A stretch of 64,000 nucleotides of DNA from Vitellaria paradoxa (GCA_019916065.1 CM034241.1:19917541-19981540); one strand, 5' to 3'; positions 19,191 to 31,728 are shown, counted from the first letter of the stretch. The notes: generated from the sequence alone by a model not told the origin. Program-made: numbers and translations.

Positions 19191-19813
19191 AATCCTATAT
19201 CAGTTTAGCTCAGCTCTGAATCCTACCTCTTCTTGCCTTAGCTCATAAGAACTGAATTGAATTGTCACCAAGACTAAGACTCTCTAAATCTATTATTTAC
19301 CAAAAGAATTTAACTAAAAAGACTCAAATTCCTAAAATTAACCAAAAATTTTCAAAATTTGCAAAATTTTTTGATTTTCTGATTTTTTTTTTTTTCAAAC
19401 ATTCATGCTCAGATTATAACATGTTATGCAACATCAATCCAACACAACAATTACAATCATGAAGATGGTTACCTTCCCCCCCAACTTAAATTGAACATTG
19501 TCCCCAATGTGGAAATATGCAATCAAATCATCATGAATATGGGAAGGAAGTTACCTTAGTCAATCAAATCCTTTGTAAAAATACCTGAATTGATGCACAC
19601 AAATGATGTCACCTGAATTGAATCTCCTTCCTTGTTTCCCCCCCAACTTGGATAACACTGTCAAGCTAAATTCATCAAAGCTCACAAAGATTGTTAAGAG
19701 AGCAAATGAAGAAACCCAATCATGAATGATAATTCAGTAAAATAAAAGAAAAAGAAATATAAACCTAAACACTACTCCTAATCTACTTTATTCATTGATT
19801 CAAAAACTTTCAA
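19191..19813 (-). other. Spacer between integrase and aORF region
   Basis: Non-coding. On the minus strand it contains 'ggggacaatgttcaa' followed by a G-run (around 19475-19508) and a second G-run after 'caacttgg' complement (about 19639-19650). This is the same kind of motif as at 765-798 in the first element and is typical after pol in Athila/Tat elements. A T-run lies at 19384-19395. Confidence 0.5.
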
Positions 19814-21193
19814 TCATTCAAATGGAGGTGGGTCCTCCAACTCCCAAGATTCCACCTCGGCCACAAAATTTTCGAGATACGGTTTCAAACGATGGCCATT
19901 CACTTGCAAAACTTGCCCATCCACAAGGTTTTCAATCTCAAATGCCCCAAATTCATTCATAGACTTGATAATGTAAGGTCCAACCCATCTTGACTTCAAT
20001 TTGCCCGGAAAAAGGTGCAACCTAGAGTCATACAAAAGGACTTTCTGGCCTACATGCAATTCTTTTTGCAAAATTTTCAAATCATGCAACCTCTTCATGG
20101 TGATCTTGGAGGCCTTTGAGTTCTCATAAGCATCATGCCTAATTTCCTCTAATTCATTCAATTGCAACTTCCTTTGAATGCCTGACTCATCTATGTTCTC
20201 ATTGAATTGTCTTATGGCCCAATATGCCTTGTGCTCCATCTCCACAGGCAAGTGACAAGCCTTCCCGTAAACCAACCTATAGGGAGACATACCCAAAATG
20301 GTCTTATATGCTGTTCTATATGCCCATAATGCATCGGTTAACCTCAAAGACCAATCCTTCCTAGTTGGGTTCACAGTTTTCTCAATTATCCTCTTTATCT
20401 CCCTATTGGCTAATTCAGCTTGACCACTAGTTTGGGGATGATAGGCTGTTCCCACCTTGTGAACTACCCCATATTTTCTCATTAACAAACCTACGGGTCT
20501 ATTGCAAAAATGTGTCCCTCTGTCACTAATCATTGCCCTTGGCATGCCAAATCGAGAAAACACATTTTCCTTTAAAAACTTGATCACTACCCGATGGTCA
20601 TTTGTTCTAGTGGGAATGGCCTCTACCCACTTAGACACATAATCCACGGCCACCAAAATGTATTCATATCCAAAGGAATTCAAAAATGGCCCCATAAAAT
20701 CCATTCCCCAACAATCAAAGATATCCAAGACATAAATGGGGTGCAAAGGCATCATATTTCTCCTAGTTAGGCCTCCAAGCCTCTGACATCTATCGCACGT
20801 AAGGCAAAATGCATGAACATCCTTAAACATGGTGGGCCAGTACAATCCACATTGTAAGATCTTGGCCACAGTCTTTTTAGCTGAAAAGTGTCCACCACAT
20901 GCCAAGGTATGACAAAATTTCATCACACTCTGAAACTCACTATCAGGAATACACCTCCTAATGACTTGGTCTGGACAGTACTTGAAAAGATAAGGCTCAT
21001 CCCAGAAAAAGAATTTCACATTCCTAAAGAATTTCTTCCTATCCAGCAAAGTCCAATGAGAGGGTATCATGCCTGAAGCCAAATAATTTGCTATGTCAGC
21101 ATACCAAGGAATTTGGGAAGACTCAATGGTAGACACAAGAAGTAAATCCTCATCTGGAAAGGTCTCATTAATGGGAGGGTCATAAGCTATCAA
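19814..21193 (-). pseudogene. Athila-type integrase region of pol
   Basis: In frame with RT-RNase H but separated from it by TAG at 21197-21199; the open stretch begins at a TTG and has no ATG, so it is the C-terminal part of the pol frame. It shows the HHCC zinc-binding module ([14 protein letters not shown] ... [12 protein letters not shown], about residues 90-140) and a DDE core: D in [10 protein letters not shown] in ISDRGTHF, and E in [13 protein letters not shown], all present. A C-terminal GPY-like segment ([13 protein letters not shown]) follows. No chromodomain is visible, as expected of the non-chromovirus Athila lineage. Apart from the upstream nonsense codon the domain looks intact. 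Confidence 0.85.
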
Positions 21194-21196
21194 GTC

Positions 21197-23071
21197 CTAT
21201 TGAGGAAGTCTAGAAAGATGATCCGCTACCACATTTTCTACCCCCCGTTTATCCTTAATCTCTAAATCAAACTCCTGAAGCAATAGAATCCATCTAATCA
21301 GCCTAGGCTTGGAGTCTTGTTTGGTAAGGAGGTATTTAAGGGCAGCATGATCTGTGTAAACTATGACATGTGAGCCAATCAAATAAGACCTAAACTTATC
21401 TAGTGCATATACTACTGCCAATAACTCCTTTTCAGTTGTGGTGTAATTCTTTTGGGTGTCACTAAGGGACTTGCTGGCATAGTATAGTACATAAGGTCTT
21501 TTATCTTTCCTTTGGCCCAAGACTGCACCTATGGCACAATCGCTGGCATCACACATCAATTCGAAAGGCAAAGTCCAGTCAGGTGTCTGAATGATAGGAG
21601 CTGAGGTGAGTAGCCCCTTCAATTTCTCAAATGCAACCTGACACTCAAGGGTCCAATCAAAAGGTGCATCATGAACTAGAAGGTTACACAATGGTCTGGC
21701 TATAGCACTAAAAGATACAATGAACCTCCTATAAAACCCTGTATGGCCAAGAAATGATCTCACATCTTTCACACACCTAGGGGTTGGGAGCTTTTGAATG
21801 ATTTCTACCTTAGCCTTATCTACTTCAATACCTCTAGAAGAAACAACATGGCCTAGGACAATACCTTGTGTCACCATGAAGTGACATTTTTCCCAATTCA
21901 ACACTAGATTTTTCTCTTCACACCTTGTTAACACCCTTTCTAGATTCCTCAAACATGCCTCAAAATCACTCCCATACACAGTGAAATCATCCATGAATAC
22001 CTCAAGAAACTTCTCCACAAAATCACTAAAAATACTCATCATGCACCTTTGAAATGTGGCCGGCGCATTACACAAACCAAAAGGCATGCGCCGGTAAGCA
22101 AAGGTACCAAAAGGGCATGTGAATGTTGTCTTTTCTTGATCCTCAAGAGCAATCTCGATTTGGTTATAACCAGAATATCCATCGAGAAAGCAATAAAATG
22201 GTTGTCCAGCTACCCTCTCTAAGACCTGATCAATAAAGGGCAAGGGGAAGTGGTCTTTCCTAGTCACGGCATTTAACTTCCTGTAGTCAATGCACATGCG
22301 CCACCCTGTCTGAATCCTAGTGGGCACAAGTTCATTGCTCTCATTCTTAACAACCGTAACTCCAGACTTCTTTGGAACAACCTGGGTAGGACTCACCCAT
22401 TGAGAATCAGAAATGGGATATATGATCCCAGCATCTAGGAGCTTAAGGACTTCTCCTTTAACTACCTCCTTCATGTTAGGATTCAACCTCCTCTGAGGTT
22501 GTCTCACTGGTTTAGCCCCCTCCTCTAGATAAATGGAGTGTGTGCAAATGAGTGGGCTAATCCCATGAAGGTCTGCTATTGTCCAACCTAGTGCCTTCTT
22601 GTGTCTTTTCAACATCTCTACTAGCTCTTCTTCTTGGTCCTCAGTAAGCTGAGAAGATATGACCACTGGGTATGACTCTTCCTCTCCTAAAAATGCATAT
22701 TTAAGCTCACTAGGAAGAGGTTTCCTATCAGGCTTGGGTGGCTTGACAATGGAGGATCCAGGGTTGACCATGTTTGGGGTAAGGTTTTCTATAGATTGGT
22801 CAGACTGCTCTATAGACATGATGGGTGCACTATCTAACCAATTCAACACCTCCAAGACATCTTCATCATCAACCTCATCCCTATAATCTTTTCCATCTCC
22901 TAATGTCAATGCCTTCTCTAAAGGATCACCAACAAACTCCCTCTCAACATATTCCTCCGTAACTGTCTGAATCAAGTCCACCTCTCTTATATCCTCCTCT
23001 TCCTCTATGGGTTGCTTAGCAACTCTAAAGATGTTCATTTCAGCTGTCAAATTCCCATAGGAGATTTTCAT
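21197..23071 (-). pseudogene. Athila-type reverse transcriptase and RNase H region of pol
   Basis: Open for 624 codons from an internal ATG; the natural frame continues from gag-protease but is cut by a one-base insertion at about 23176. RT blocks: [63 protein letters not shown], and the catalytic FMDD in [10 protein letters not shown]; the F-M-D-D form is usual in Athila. RNase H follows with [26 protein letters not shown] and [12 protein letters not shown], ending in [11 protein letters not shown] before TAG at 21197-21199. No second (archaeal-type) RNase H is seen, which argues against the Tat/Ogre branch. Confidence 0.85.
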
Positions 23072-23099
23072 AAGACCATTCCTACAATTGATGACTGCA

Positions 23100-25559
23100 T
23101 TAGTTGTTGCTAGGAAAGGTCTTCCTAAAATGACAGGAACAGGTGGAATGGAACCTTGAGGGGTAGGCTGAGTGTCCTAAAACAATGAAGTCCACAGGAT
23201 AGCAAAACTTATCAACCTGAATGAGCACATCCTCCAAAATGCCCCTAGGAATCTTAACCGACCTATCAGCTAATTGCAAGGTCACTCTAGTCGGCTTAAG
23301 TTCCCCCAAACCCAACTGTTGATAAACTGTGTAAGGGAGAAGGTTGACACTAGCTCCTAAGTCTAGTAGGGCTTGTTTCACCTTGTGCTCACCTATGACA
23401 CATGCTATGGTAGGACACCCTGGGTCATTGTACTTTGGTGGGGTCTTATATTGAAGAATGGCACTAACTTGTTCTGCCATGAAAGCCTTTTCCTTGACAC
23501 TCACCCTCCTCTTAACAGTACAAAGGTCTTTTAAAAACTTGGAGTAAGATGGAACTTGTTTGATGGCATCTAATAAGGGTAGGTTGATCCTTAGTTGCTT
23601 GAAAACCTCAAAAATTTCAGAGTTTAACAACTCTTTCTTTGACTTGCTCAATTGGCTTGGAAAAGGTGGTCGGGGTTGGAAACCTACAACTTGTTCTCTC
23701 TCTTTATTCTCATCCTTATTCTTCTCAACCTTGTTCTTTTTCATTTTCTCATTTCTCTCATTTCTCATAACTTCTTCCTCCACATCATCATCATCATTTC
23801 TCTTTCCTTCATCATCACTTCTTCTCTTTTCTATTCTACTCTCTCCTTGTTCACTACTCTCCCCTTTTTCACCATAAACCATTCCCTCTTTATCATTAAC
23901 TCTCAACAACCTCGGATCATCTGGTTTTTCAACTATCCTCCCACTCCTCAATGTAGTGATTGCTTGCACATGCTCATGGGTTGATTTTTCACCTAAAGTC
24001 TCTCCCATATGAACTTGACCCTGAGGGTTCTGGATGGTTTGTGAAGGCAATCTACCCTTTTCAGTTTGACTCTGACTTTGAATGAGCTTGGTCAATTGGT
24101 TCCTAATATCCTCAATGGCCCTATTGGTTTGCTCTTGATTCTTAGCAGTTTGATTGTTAATACCAATTTGACCTTGCATAAACTGCTGAAGGGTATCCTC
24201 TAATGATGACTTCCTATATTGAGGTTGGAAGGAACTAGAAGATGGACCTTGTGGTTGACCTTGAGAAGGGTTTGAATTGAATTGTGGGGGGTAGGGTGCA
24301 CTAGATGAATCATTCCTCCATGAAAAATTGGGATGATTTCTCAACCCAGGGTGATATTGGTTAGGAAGGGGAGGATGTCCTGACTGAGCTTGAGTTTGAC
24401 TGGAGTATGGCTTAGGGAAATTGTGTGAGGTGTTTGTGTTTGAAGTTTGCCCATACAAAACTTCCTTGAAAGCTGGAACCGTGGGGCATTCATCAGTACT
24501 ATGGTCAGGTGCCTCACAAATGACACATCTCACTTCTCTTTCACTTATCATGTTCACCTTCTTTGTCTCAAGTAACTCTACCTTCCTAGTGAGAGAAGCT
24601 ATCCTAGCACTCAAATCGTCACTATCATTCAACCTTAATTTCCCGCTAGATTGTGCTTGGACTCCTCTAGACTCTAAAGGTGAAGGTGATGTTACTTCCC
24701 AAGATTTGGTATTTTCAGCCAACTCTTCCAAAAACTCATAGGCTTCCTCAGCCGACTTATCAAGAAATTGACCATTACTCATGGTACCCACTAACTGTTT
24801 ATGCTCAGATGGCAATGCATCATAGAAAAAACTACACAACCGCCAAATTGGAAATCCATGATGAGGACATGCATTACATAAATCTTTAAACCTCTCCCAT
24901 GCATGAAAAAATGACTCACCCGGTTGACATGAAAAATTCATGATTTGTTTTTGCATCATTAATGTTCTGTGAGCTGGGAAATACTTTTTCAAAAATTCCG
25001 CTTGCATTTCTCTCCATGTGCCAATGGAGCGAGGTCTTAAGGAATTGAGCCATATTTTGGCCTTATCCTTCAAAGAAAGTGGAAACAACCGCAACCTTAC
25101 GGTGTCTTCGCTCACATTTTGATCCATGCAAGTAGCACACACATCCTCAAACTCTTTCATGTATGTGTATGGGTTTTCCGAATCCATGCCATGAAATGTG
25201 GGTAACAATTGTATTGTGCCAAGCTTAAAAGTGAAATTCCTCTGATTTAGAGGAAGGATTATGCAAGAAGGGGTAGTTTGTCGCACGGGGTGCAACAACT
25301 CCCTCAATGGTCGTGCATCTAAAGGAGCTATGGCCTCCTGGCCATCCTGCCCATTGTCTCCCAAATTTTCCATTAAATGCGCTAAATCAGTAGAAACAGA
25401 TGATGATAATGGTGATTGTGGTGTAGATGATGTGGATGATGAAGTTAATGAAAACTCGATGAATTCCTCTATAGGTTGATGTTGTGGATGCAAGATTGAT
25501 TGAACAATCCTACCGGACCTGAGATGCATGCACAAGATGCAACAAATGCACAAGCACAA
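23100..25559 (-). pseudogene. Athila-type gag with aspartic protease
   Basis: An open frame of 819 codons starts 175 bp after the PBS. Gag core at about residues 110-290 (LRLFPLSLKDKAKIWLNSL, then ACPHHGF-IWRLCSFFYDAL), characteristic of Athila. A C-rich CVICEAPDHSTDECP (about residue 345) is a degenerate zinc knuckle. A Q/P/S-rich region and a long K/E/N-rich charged stretch follow, then the protease with its active-site D in DLGASVNLLP (about residue 740) and the LADRSVKIPRG block. The frame shifts at about 23176, so the last ~25 residues are out of frame and pol is disconnected. The start ATG (25559) is followed by C-rich codons; an ATG about ten codons later (MHLRSG) may be the real start. 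Confidence 0.8.
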
Positions 25560-25733
25560 GCAATTTATGAATGTTTACCAATACTAACTTATTTCAAATC
25601 AAAAACAACTAATGAAAATGGAAATGATGATGGAACAAGATTACCCAACAAGTGTGTAATTCGTCGTTGGAAATGGTGGTGAGGATGAATCCGCCCAAAC
25701 TTCCCAAGATCGTCGTTCACCGTTGCTTAAGGC
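25560..25733 (-). other. Leader between PBS and gag
   Basis: 174 bp of untranslated leader. It contains 'cgtcgttgg' and short A-rich stretches; nothing else is recognised. Confidence 0.4.
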
Positions 25734-25751
25734 TCCCCGGCAACGGCGCCA
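25734..25751 (-). promoter_or_regulatory. Primer-binding site, tRNA-Asp type
   Basis: The minus strand reads TGGCGCCGTTGCCGGGGA, the PBS commonly found in plant Athila/Tat elements and complementary to the 3' end of tRNA-Asp. It lies directly inside the LTR end (...aagcacttt). This fixes both the element orientation and the inner LTR border. Confidence 0.9.
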
Positions 25752-27465
25752 AAAAGTGCTTGCTCGATTCCAATGTATCAATATTGGCTCGACCCCAAGT
25801 GCAGGGTGTCTATTGAAGCACAATAACCGGTGAGAACCGGATCGTGTCCACAGAGAGCCTTAGTAAAAATTAGTGAACAAATGATTCTTGGAAAAGGTTT
25901 TAGACAAATTTTCAACCCCACAATGAATGATAGAGATTCAATTTGGTTTTAGAAATGGTTGTTTGGATAAAATGTTTTAAAAACAAATTTAAGAAAACCT
26001 TGGATCCAAAACAAGCTCGTAGTGATTGACAATAAATTCCAAGGATTCTACACCTAAAAAGGGTAGATCAAAAGATAATCTAGAAATAAAACCACTTAGA
26101 ACAATCCAAATCTGATTTGAGTAAGAAATTAAGAACAAAAATCTGCTGAGAATTCAAATCAAACACCTAATAGGCATAGCTCATAGATCTTACATACAAA
26201 TCCTAGGAATAGCAATTGCCATACAAATCTAAAAGAAAGGCATGATAATTCTATGTAGAAATCTGTAAGTAAAGGCCATAAACCATACAAAATTGGAGTT
26301 CAATTGAAATCTCAACTCAAAAATCAATAATCAATTCAAATCAAACATAGATTTTTCCTTTAACACATAAGATTTCAACATTAAGCCCATTACCTTGAAA
26401 TTCTTGCAAATCAACTACGAAACTTGCCTTGAATCCAAGAGAAAAGTCTACTCAAACATCATAAAAGAAGAAAACAATAAAAATTGAAGTAAATCCATTC
26501 ATAGAACTGAAATTCTGATACAAGAATTCAAAGAAATGAAGATGGAATCACTTTCTCTCTCTACAATTCTCTCTCTCTAAAAGGAAAGCTTAACTGAAAG
26601 AAATGAATCTGTATATCCCTAAACGACCTCCTTCATACATATATATATGAAATATAACATGTAAAAGTACATAACTGCCCATTTCTCAAAAGCTGAATTT
26701 CAGGATCCTCGAATTGCAGGTTGGTTCGAATAAAGGTTCGAACAGACTGATTGGTTCGAACAAAGGTTCGAACCAATTTCTGGGACTTAGTCAAATTTTA
26801 CTCCAATTAGACTTTGCACAGCCTCTGTTGTTCTAACCAGTGTTTGAACCAAAGTTGGTTCGAACAAGGGTTCGAACCAAAGTCTGGGACTTAGAAAATT
26901 TTCTTCCAGTTGAACCTTGCACAGCTTCTGTTGATCGAACCAATGTTTGAACAAGGGTTGGTTCGAACCAAGGTTCGAACCTAAATCTGGGACTTAGAAA
27001 TTTTTGAGCTCTGCAACTTTTCACCCTTCTGTCGATCGAACCAAGGTTCAAACCACATGTGGTTTGAACAAAGGTTCGAACCACTTTGCCTTAGTCAAAT
27101 TTAGCACTTGTTGGTCTATGCTTGGCTTCTGTTGTTCTAACCAAGGTTCAAACAACCTATGGTTTGAACATTGGTTCGAACCACTTTTTCCAACACTTAG
27201 CCAAAATCTGCTGCATCTTTTTTTGGTTTGCCTTCTGTTGTTAGAACATTGGTTTGAACAACAGTTGGTTCAAACATGTGTTCGAACCAACTTCTTGATT
27301 TCATCCAATTTAGCCCAACTTCATCCATTTTAGTCCCAAACACCTGCAAATCACAAGAATTCCTCATGAATGCATTTAAAAACAATTTATCATCTTTTTA
27401 AGATATAAATCCACCTAACAAATCACTAATTAAGGTTAATGATTGTACTTTTCATAGTACAATCA
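25752..27465 (-). repeat. 5' LTR of the Athila-type element
   Basis: The inner border is fixed by the PBS. The outer border is placed at TGATTGTACTATG (27465 inward), which forms an inverted repeat with AGTACAATCATTA just inside, as the other Athila/Tat LTR in the window does (2523). About 1.71 kb. It contains a TATA-like AT tract near 26633-26650, a U3 block of TTCGAA repeats (26720-27290) and near its inner end the 'aaccggatcgtgtccacaga' stretch typical of this LTR type. The outer boundary is less certain because no second LTR is available for comparison. Confidence 0.7.
26720..27290. repeat. U3 tandem repeats with paired GGTTCGAAC motifs
   Basis: About six units of roughly 105-110 bp, each with a pair of GGTT(C/T)GAACA-like palindromes followed by 'ctgggacttag' and 'cttctgttg(t/a)t'. 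They lie on the U3 side of the TATA-like tract, so they are candidate enhancer elements. Confidence 0.75.
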
Positions 27466-27609
27466 ATAGTAAGGTTAAACTTATTTTATTCTATCTTATG
27501 TCTTGGGCTCACTAGCTTATGTTGCGTTGCTCTGATTATGGGATTGGTTATATTAGAGCATGTTATGTTTGTTTATCACTCACTCGGGTCACGAGATCCG
27601 GGGCGTGAC
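27466..27609 (-). repeat. Short fragment resembling the start of another LTR
   Basis: On the minus strand this begins TGTCACGCCCCGGATCTCG, a beginning seen in many plant Ty3 LTRs, and runs for ~140 bp up to the Athila LTR. The Athila element may have inserted into it. No counterpart is found on the other side. Confidence 0.35.
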
Positions 27610-29364
27610 ACGTAGATCGCGTAAAAATACTAAAATGAAGGCAAATATCATTGTAATCAGGCACACGTGCACCATATTTTGGCTATTCTAAATTCAAATG
27701 TGTAGACCACGTAGGAATACAAAAAATGAACAAAAATATTTCCCTAACCAGACATACGAGCGCCAAGTTATAACTGTTTTTTAATTTGGATTCGTAGATC
27801 GTATAAAAATACAAAAATTGAAGACAAATATCATCATAATCGGACATCCGAGTGCCAAGTTTTGGCGTTTTTAATTTGAATGCGCAGATCACGTAAAATA
27901 CAAAAAATCAACAAAAATATTATGCTAACCGGACACCCGAGTGCCAAGTTATAGCCGTTTCTAATTTGGACTCGTAGATCGCGTAAACATATAGGAAATA
28001 AAAACAAATATCATTGTAATCGGTCACTCGAGCGCCAAGTTTTAGCCGTTCTTAATTTTATGTACAGATCACGTGAAAATACAAAAAATGAACAAAAACA
28101 TTCTCTAACCGGACACCCGAGTGCCAAGTTATAGCCGTTTCTAATTTGGACTCGTAGATCACATAAAAATATAGTAACTAAAAATAAATATCATTGTAAT
28201 CAGACAACCGAGCACCAAGTTTTGGCCGTTTTTAATTTCGATACACAGATCACGTAGAAATACACAAAATAAACAAAAATATTGCTTTTACCAGAGACCC
28301 GAGCGCCAAGTTATAGCGCTTTTAATTTCGATTTGTAGATCACGTAACAATACAAGAAATGGAGACAAATATCATTGTAATTGGATACCCGAACGCCAAG
28401 CATTGGCCGTTTTTAATTTAAATGCGTAGATCACGGAAAATACAAAAATGAACAAAAATATTACTCTAACCAGACACCCGAGCGCCAAGTTATAGCCGTT
28501 TCTAATTTGGACTAGTAGATCGCGTAGTAAATACAAAAAATGAAGACAAATATCATTGCAATCAATACCCCGAGCACCAAGTTTTGGCTGTTTTAAATTT
28601 AAACGCGCAAAGCACGTAAAACTACAGAAAATGAGCAAAAATTTACTCTAAGCAGACGCCCGAGCGCCAAGTTATAGCCACTTTAATTGCATTCGTAGGT
28701 CGCGTAAGATACAAAAAAAGAAAACAAATATCATTGTAATCAAACACCGAGCGTCAAGTTTTGGCCAATTTTAATTTCGATACACAGATCATGGAAAAAT
28801 ACAAAAATAAACAAAAAAAATTATCCTAACCTGACAACTGAGCGCCAAGTTGTAGTCGTTTTTTTTTTTTGGTTTCGTAGATTGTGTAAAAATACAAAAA
28901 ATGAAGGCAAATATCATTGTAATCAGGAACACGTGCACCATATTTTGGCTATTTTAAATTCAAATGTGTAGATCACGTATGAATACAAAAATGAACAAAA
29001 ATATTTCTCTAACCAGATGCCCGAGTGCCAAGCTATAACTATTTTTAATCTGGATTCGTAAATCGCGTAAAAATACAAAAATTGAAGACAAATATCATCA
29101 TAATCGGACACCCGAGTGCCAAGTTTTGGCCGTTTTTAATTTGAATGTGCAGATCACGTAAAAATACAAAAAAGAAAAAAACATTACGCTAACCAGACAC
29201 CCAAGTGCCAAGTTATAGCCGTTTCTAATTTGGATTCGTAGATCGCGTAAAAATATAGGAAATAAAAACAAATATCATTGTAATCGGTCACTCGAGCGCC
29301 AAGTTTTGGCCGTTCTTAATTTTAATGTACAGATCAGTAAAAATACAAAAAATGAACAAAAACA
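27610..29364. repeat. Satellite array with ~1.27-kb higher-order period
   Basis: About 19 monomers of ~90 bp alternate as in 6446-7309. A distinctive monomer with 'cacgtgcaccatattttgg' occurs at 27664 and again at 28930, which gives a higher-order period of about 1266 bp, close to 14 monomers. The stretch from about 28600 follows the same monomer order as 6446-7309. The array is cut at 29364 by a LINE. Confidence 0.85.
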
Positions 29365-31628
29365 TTTTTTTTTGAAAGGTAAAAGGAAATGTATTAAATC
29401 AAAAAATAGAAGTTCATGTACAAATACGCAGGGGCATACCCTGGAACTCAAGATCAAATCACTCTCACAAATTAACATGAAAGCCCAAGTGAAGAACAGT
29501 ATACAAGTATTCAGGGCAACCTCATCTCAACATCAATTCACTCCCTCCCAAATAGTCATGAAAACTTAGGAAAAGAAACACTACTCAATAACAGATTGAG
29601 GAAGATTCCATTAGTGGAGAAGATTGCGATTTTGATCCGTTTTAGGAAAACCCGAGCAATCCATAAGCCGCACTCTCACAACTCCTTGATAGCACTAAGG
29701 ATAGTCACCTCATCTTGAAACTTCTTCTCATGTTGTCTCCTATTCCTTTCCCGCCAAAGCACATAAACCGAGGCTACAAGTGTAAGTCTACCAATAATTG
29801 AAAGTAAAGTTGAGCCTTTACATATAGTAGAAGCCAAGTAATGACACCCCCAATACTAGATGAATTTTGCAACCCTGAAATTGCCAATAAAGATTGCCAT
29901 ACTCGATAAGTGAAGGAGCCATGAAAAACAAATGATCATGATCTTCACGTGACACCCCACAGAAAGGCATCTCATAGCAGAAATCAACCCAAAAGATAGA
30001 AGCCTATCCTGAGTAGCAAGTTCCTCCTTATTGCCAACCAAGAATGAAAGCATGACTGGAATATGAAATTTAAACCATACTACCTTGAACATCTCATGGG
30101 TGGATTAGAAACTCTCAAGGAGTTCTAAAGCCTTAGTAGAAAAAACCTTCTACACCTTATCCCAAAGCAACACATCAGCACAAGAAGAATTAGGAGGAGA
30201 CAAACCCTCAGTTTCCCTTTCAAGATCTAATAACTTAGGGAATTGGCAACGGGCCAAGACCATCTATTGCCAGAAATAATTCTTTCCACCATAGCATCCT
30301 TTGGCAAACCCGAATCATAAATTACTCTATCAGTTGGAGAAGAGCAAATTTGACCTCTAGTCATCCAAGCATCAAACCATAAAGAAGCATGTATTCCATT
30401 GCCACTTTCATAGTCAAATAGGGAGTACCTATCTCTCAACTCATAATTTTCCGCCAGGGACCAAGAGGAATTCCAAGGCACCTTAGCAACCCAGAAATGG
30501 TTTTTATTAAGGAGATAGACTTGATCTAGTTGACCCACATGGAAGTTGTTCAAGGAGAGCACAACCGCCAAATGAAACGTGTCATGCACGCCAAGTTCCA
30601 ATCCTTAATCTTTTTAATTCCAAGTCCACCTCTTGTTTAGGCCGTGTGACCTCCTCCCATGCCACCTTTGCCCCATGATGATGTAATGATGGACCTTTCC
30701 AAAGAAAAGCACGAAGACACCCTCAATGGATTTTAAGACTCCAGCCGGTAATACAAAGTGAGAACACCAAAAGGCCTGTATGCTAAACAACACAGATTGG
30801 ATAAGCTGCAACCGTCCAGCAAATGAAAGAATTGAGTAGTCCAGTTTTTTACCCGTCTCACAAGACGATCCACCAAACCATTACAATCCGAAACTCGTAA
30901 CTTTGTAGAAATGAGAGGCACACCTAGATACCGCACTAGAAGAAATCCTTCACGAAATTGAAGTTGCTAAGAATACCTAGTTTAACCTCTGGAGCTATAC
31001 CTGAGAGAAATACTTCACTCTTGGAAGGATTTAGCTTAAGTCCTGAGAAGGCAGAGAATAAGTGTAGAGCATCCTGGAGCATTGCAACAGATCCCGTGTC
31101 ACCTTTACAAAATAGAAGCAAATCATCTGCAAAGCTAATTGAGTGAGTCGTGTCTTCCTACATCTCCAATGAAAATGGAAAGCCGAGGATTCCAAAGTCT
31201 TCTTTGCAAGAATGCGAGATAAAACCTCTATGCACAAAACAACACAATAAGGAGAAATATGATCTCCTTGCCTCAATCCTTTCCTCCCAGCAAAATAGCC
31301 ATTGAGCTCTCCATTATAGAAACTGAATAACGGGGAGTAGACACACATACCTTTATCCAATCCACAAACGAATGGGAAACCCAATTAGTCGCATTACTTC
31401 CCAAAGAAAATGCCAGTTCACAGAATCATAGGCCTCATGAGATCAACTTTAATAGCACACGAGGAGACACTGTATTAGAATGGTACCCACGAACCAATCT
31501 TGAGCCAAAAGAATATCCCCTATACTCCTACCATGAACAAAAGCAGCTTGGGCCTCATTAACCAGACTAGGCAAAACCATCTTCAATCTTCCCGTAAGCA
31601 ATTTAGTTATGCACTTATATAAGGTGTA
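29365..31628 (-). mobile_element. Decayed LINE, 5' side lost in the assembly gap
   Basis: The 3' end is at left: nine Ts (29365-29373), then in sense 'ttttacctttc' as the 3' terminus. It interrupts the satellite at 'gaacaaaaacatt'. The minus strand carries the ORF2 RT and zinc-binding region in several frames and runs into the N gap. It belongs to the same 3'-end type as the small LINE at 2596-3136. Confidence 0.75.
29640..31620 (-). pseudogene. LINE ORF2 remnant (RT and zinc-binding), many frameshifts
   Basis: RT pieces are recognisable on the minus strand: a segment of the type GRKGLRQGDHISPY (about 31240-31300), an ADDLLLFCKGD block (about 31100-31140), RYLGVPLISTKL (about 30900-30936), and the region W-SWSLAENYELRDRYSLFDYESG (30400-30470). 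A degenerate zinc-binding end lies near 29860-30100. Successive blocks are in different frames, so it is not functional. The part left of about 29860 is 3' UTR or too decayed to read. Confidence 0.7.
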
Positions 31629-31728
31629 NNNNNNNNNNNNNNNNNNNNNNNNNNNNNNNNNNNNNNNNNNNNNNNNNNNNNNNNNNNNNNNNNNNNNNNN
31701 NNNNNNNNNNNNNNNNNNNNNNNNNNNN
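31629..31728. other. Assembly gap of 100 N
   Basis: Exactly 100 unknown bases; this round size is a placeholder, so the true distance is unknown. It hides the 5' end of the LINE on the left and most of the 5' LTR of the copia element on the right. Confidence 0.99.

Larger units (their letters stand above)
16578..27465 (-). mobile_element. Athila-type Ty3/gypsy retrotransposon, 3' LTR missing
   Basis: On the minus strand, 5' to 3': LTR (27465-25752), tRNA-Asp-type PBS (25751-25734), gag-protease (25559-23100), RT-RNase H (23071-21197), integrase (21193-19814), a spacer with the 'ggggacaatgtt' motif, TTCGAA repeats and a TATA box, the aORF (18549-17152) and ~570 bp of 3' non-coding DNA. It then stops at the pararetrovirus fragment: no sequence like the 5' LTR is found to the left, so the 3' end is deleted. 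The gag type, the FMDD form of the RT box and the PBS all fit Athila. Coding is nearly intact apart from one frameshift and two nonsense codons. Confidence 0.8.

Noticed and set aside
23560..23984. Plus-strand S/F/L-rich ORFs of 105 and 110 aa
   Set aside because: They are antisense shadows of the charged K/E/N-rich part of gag.
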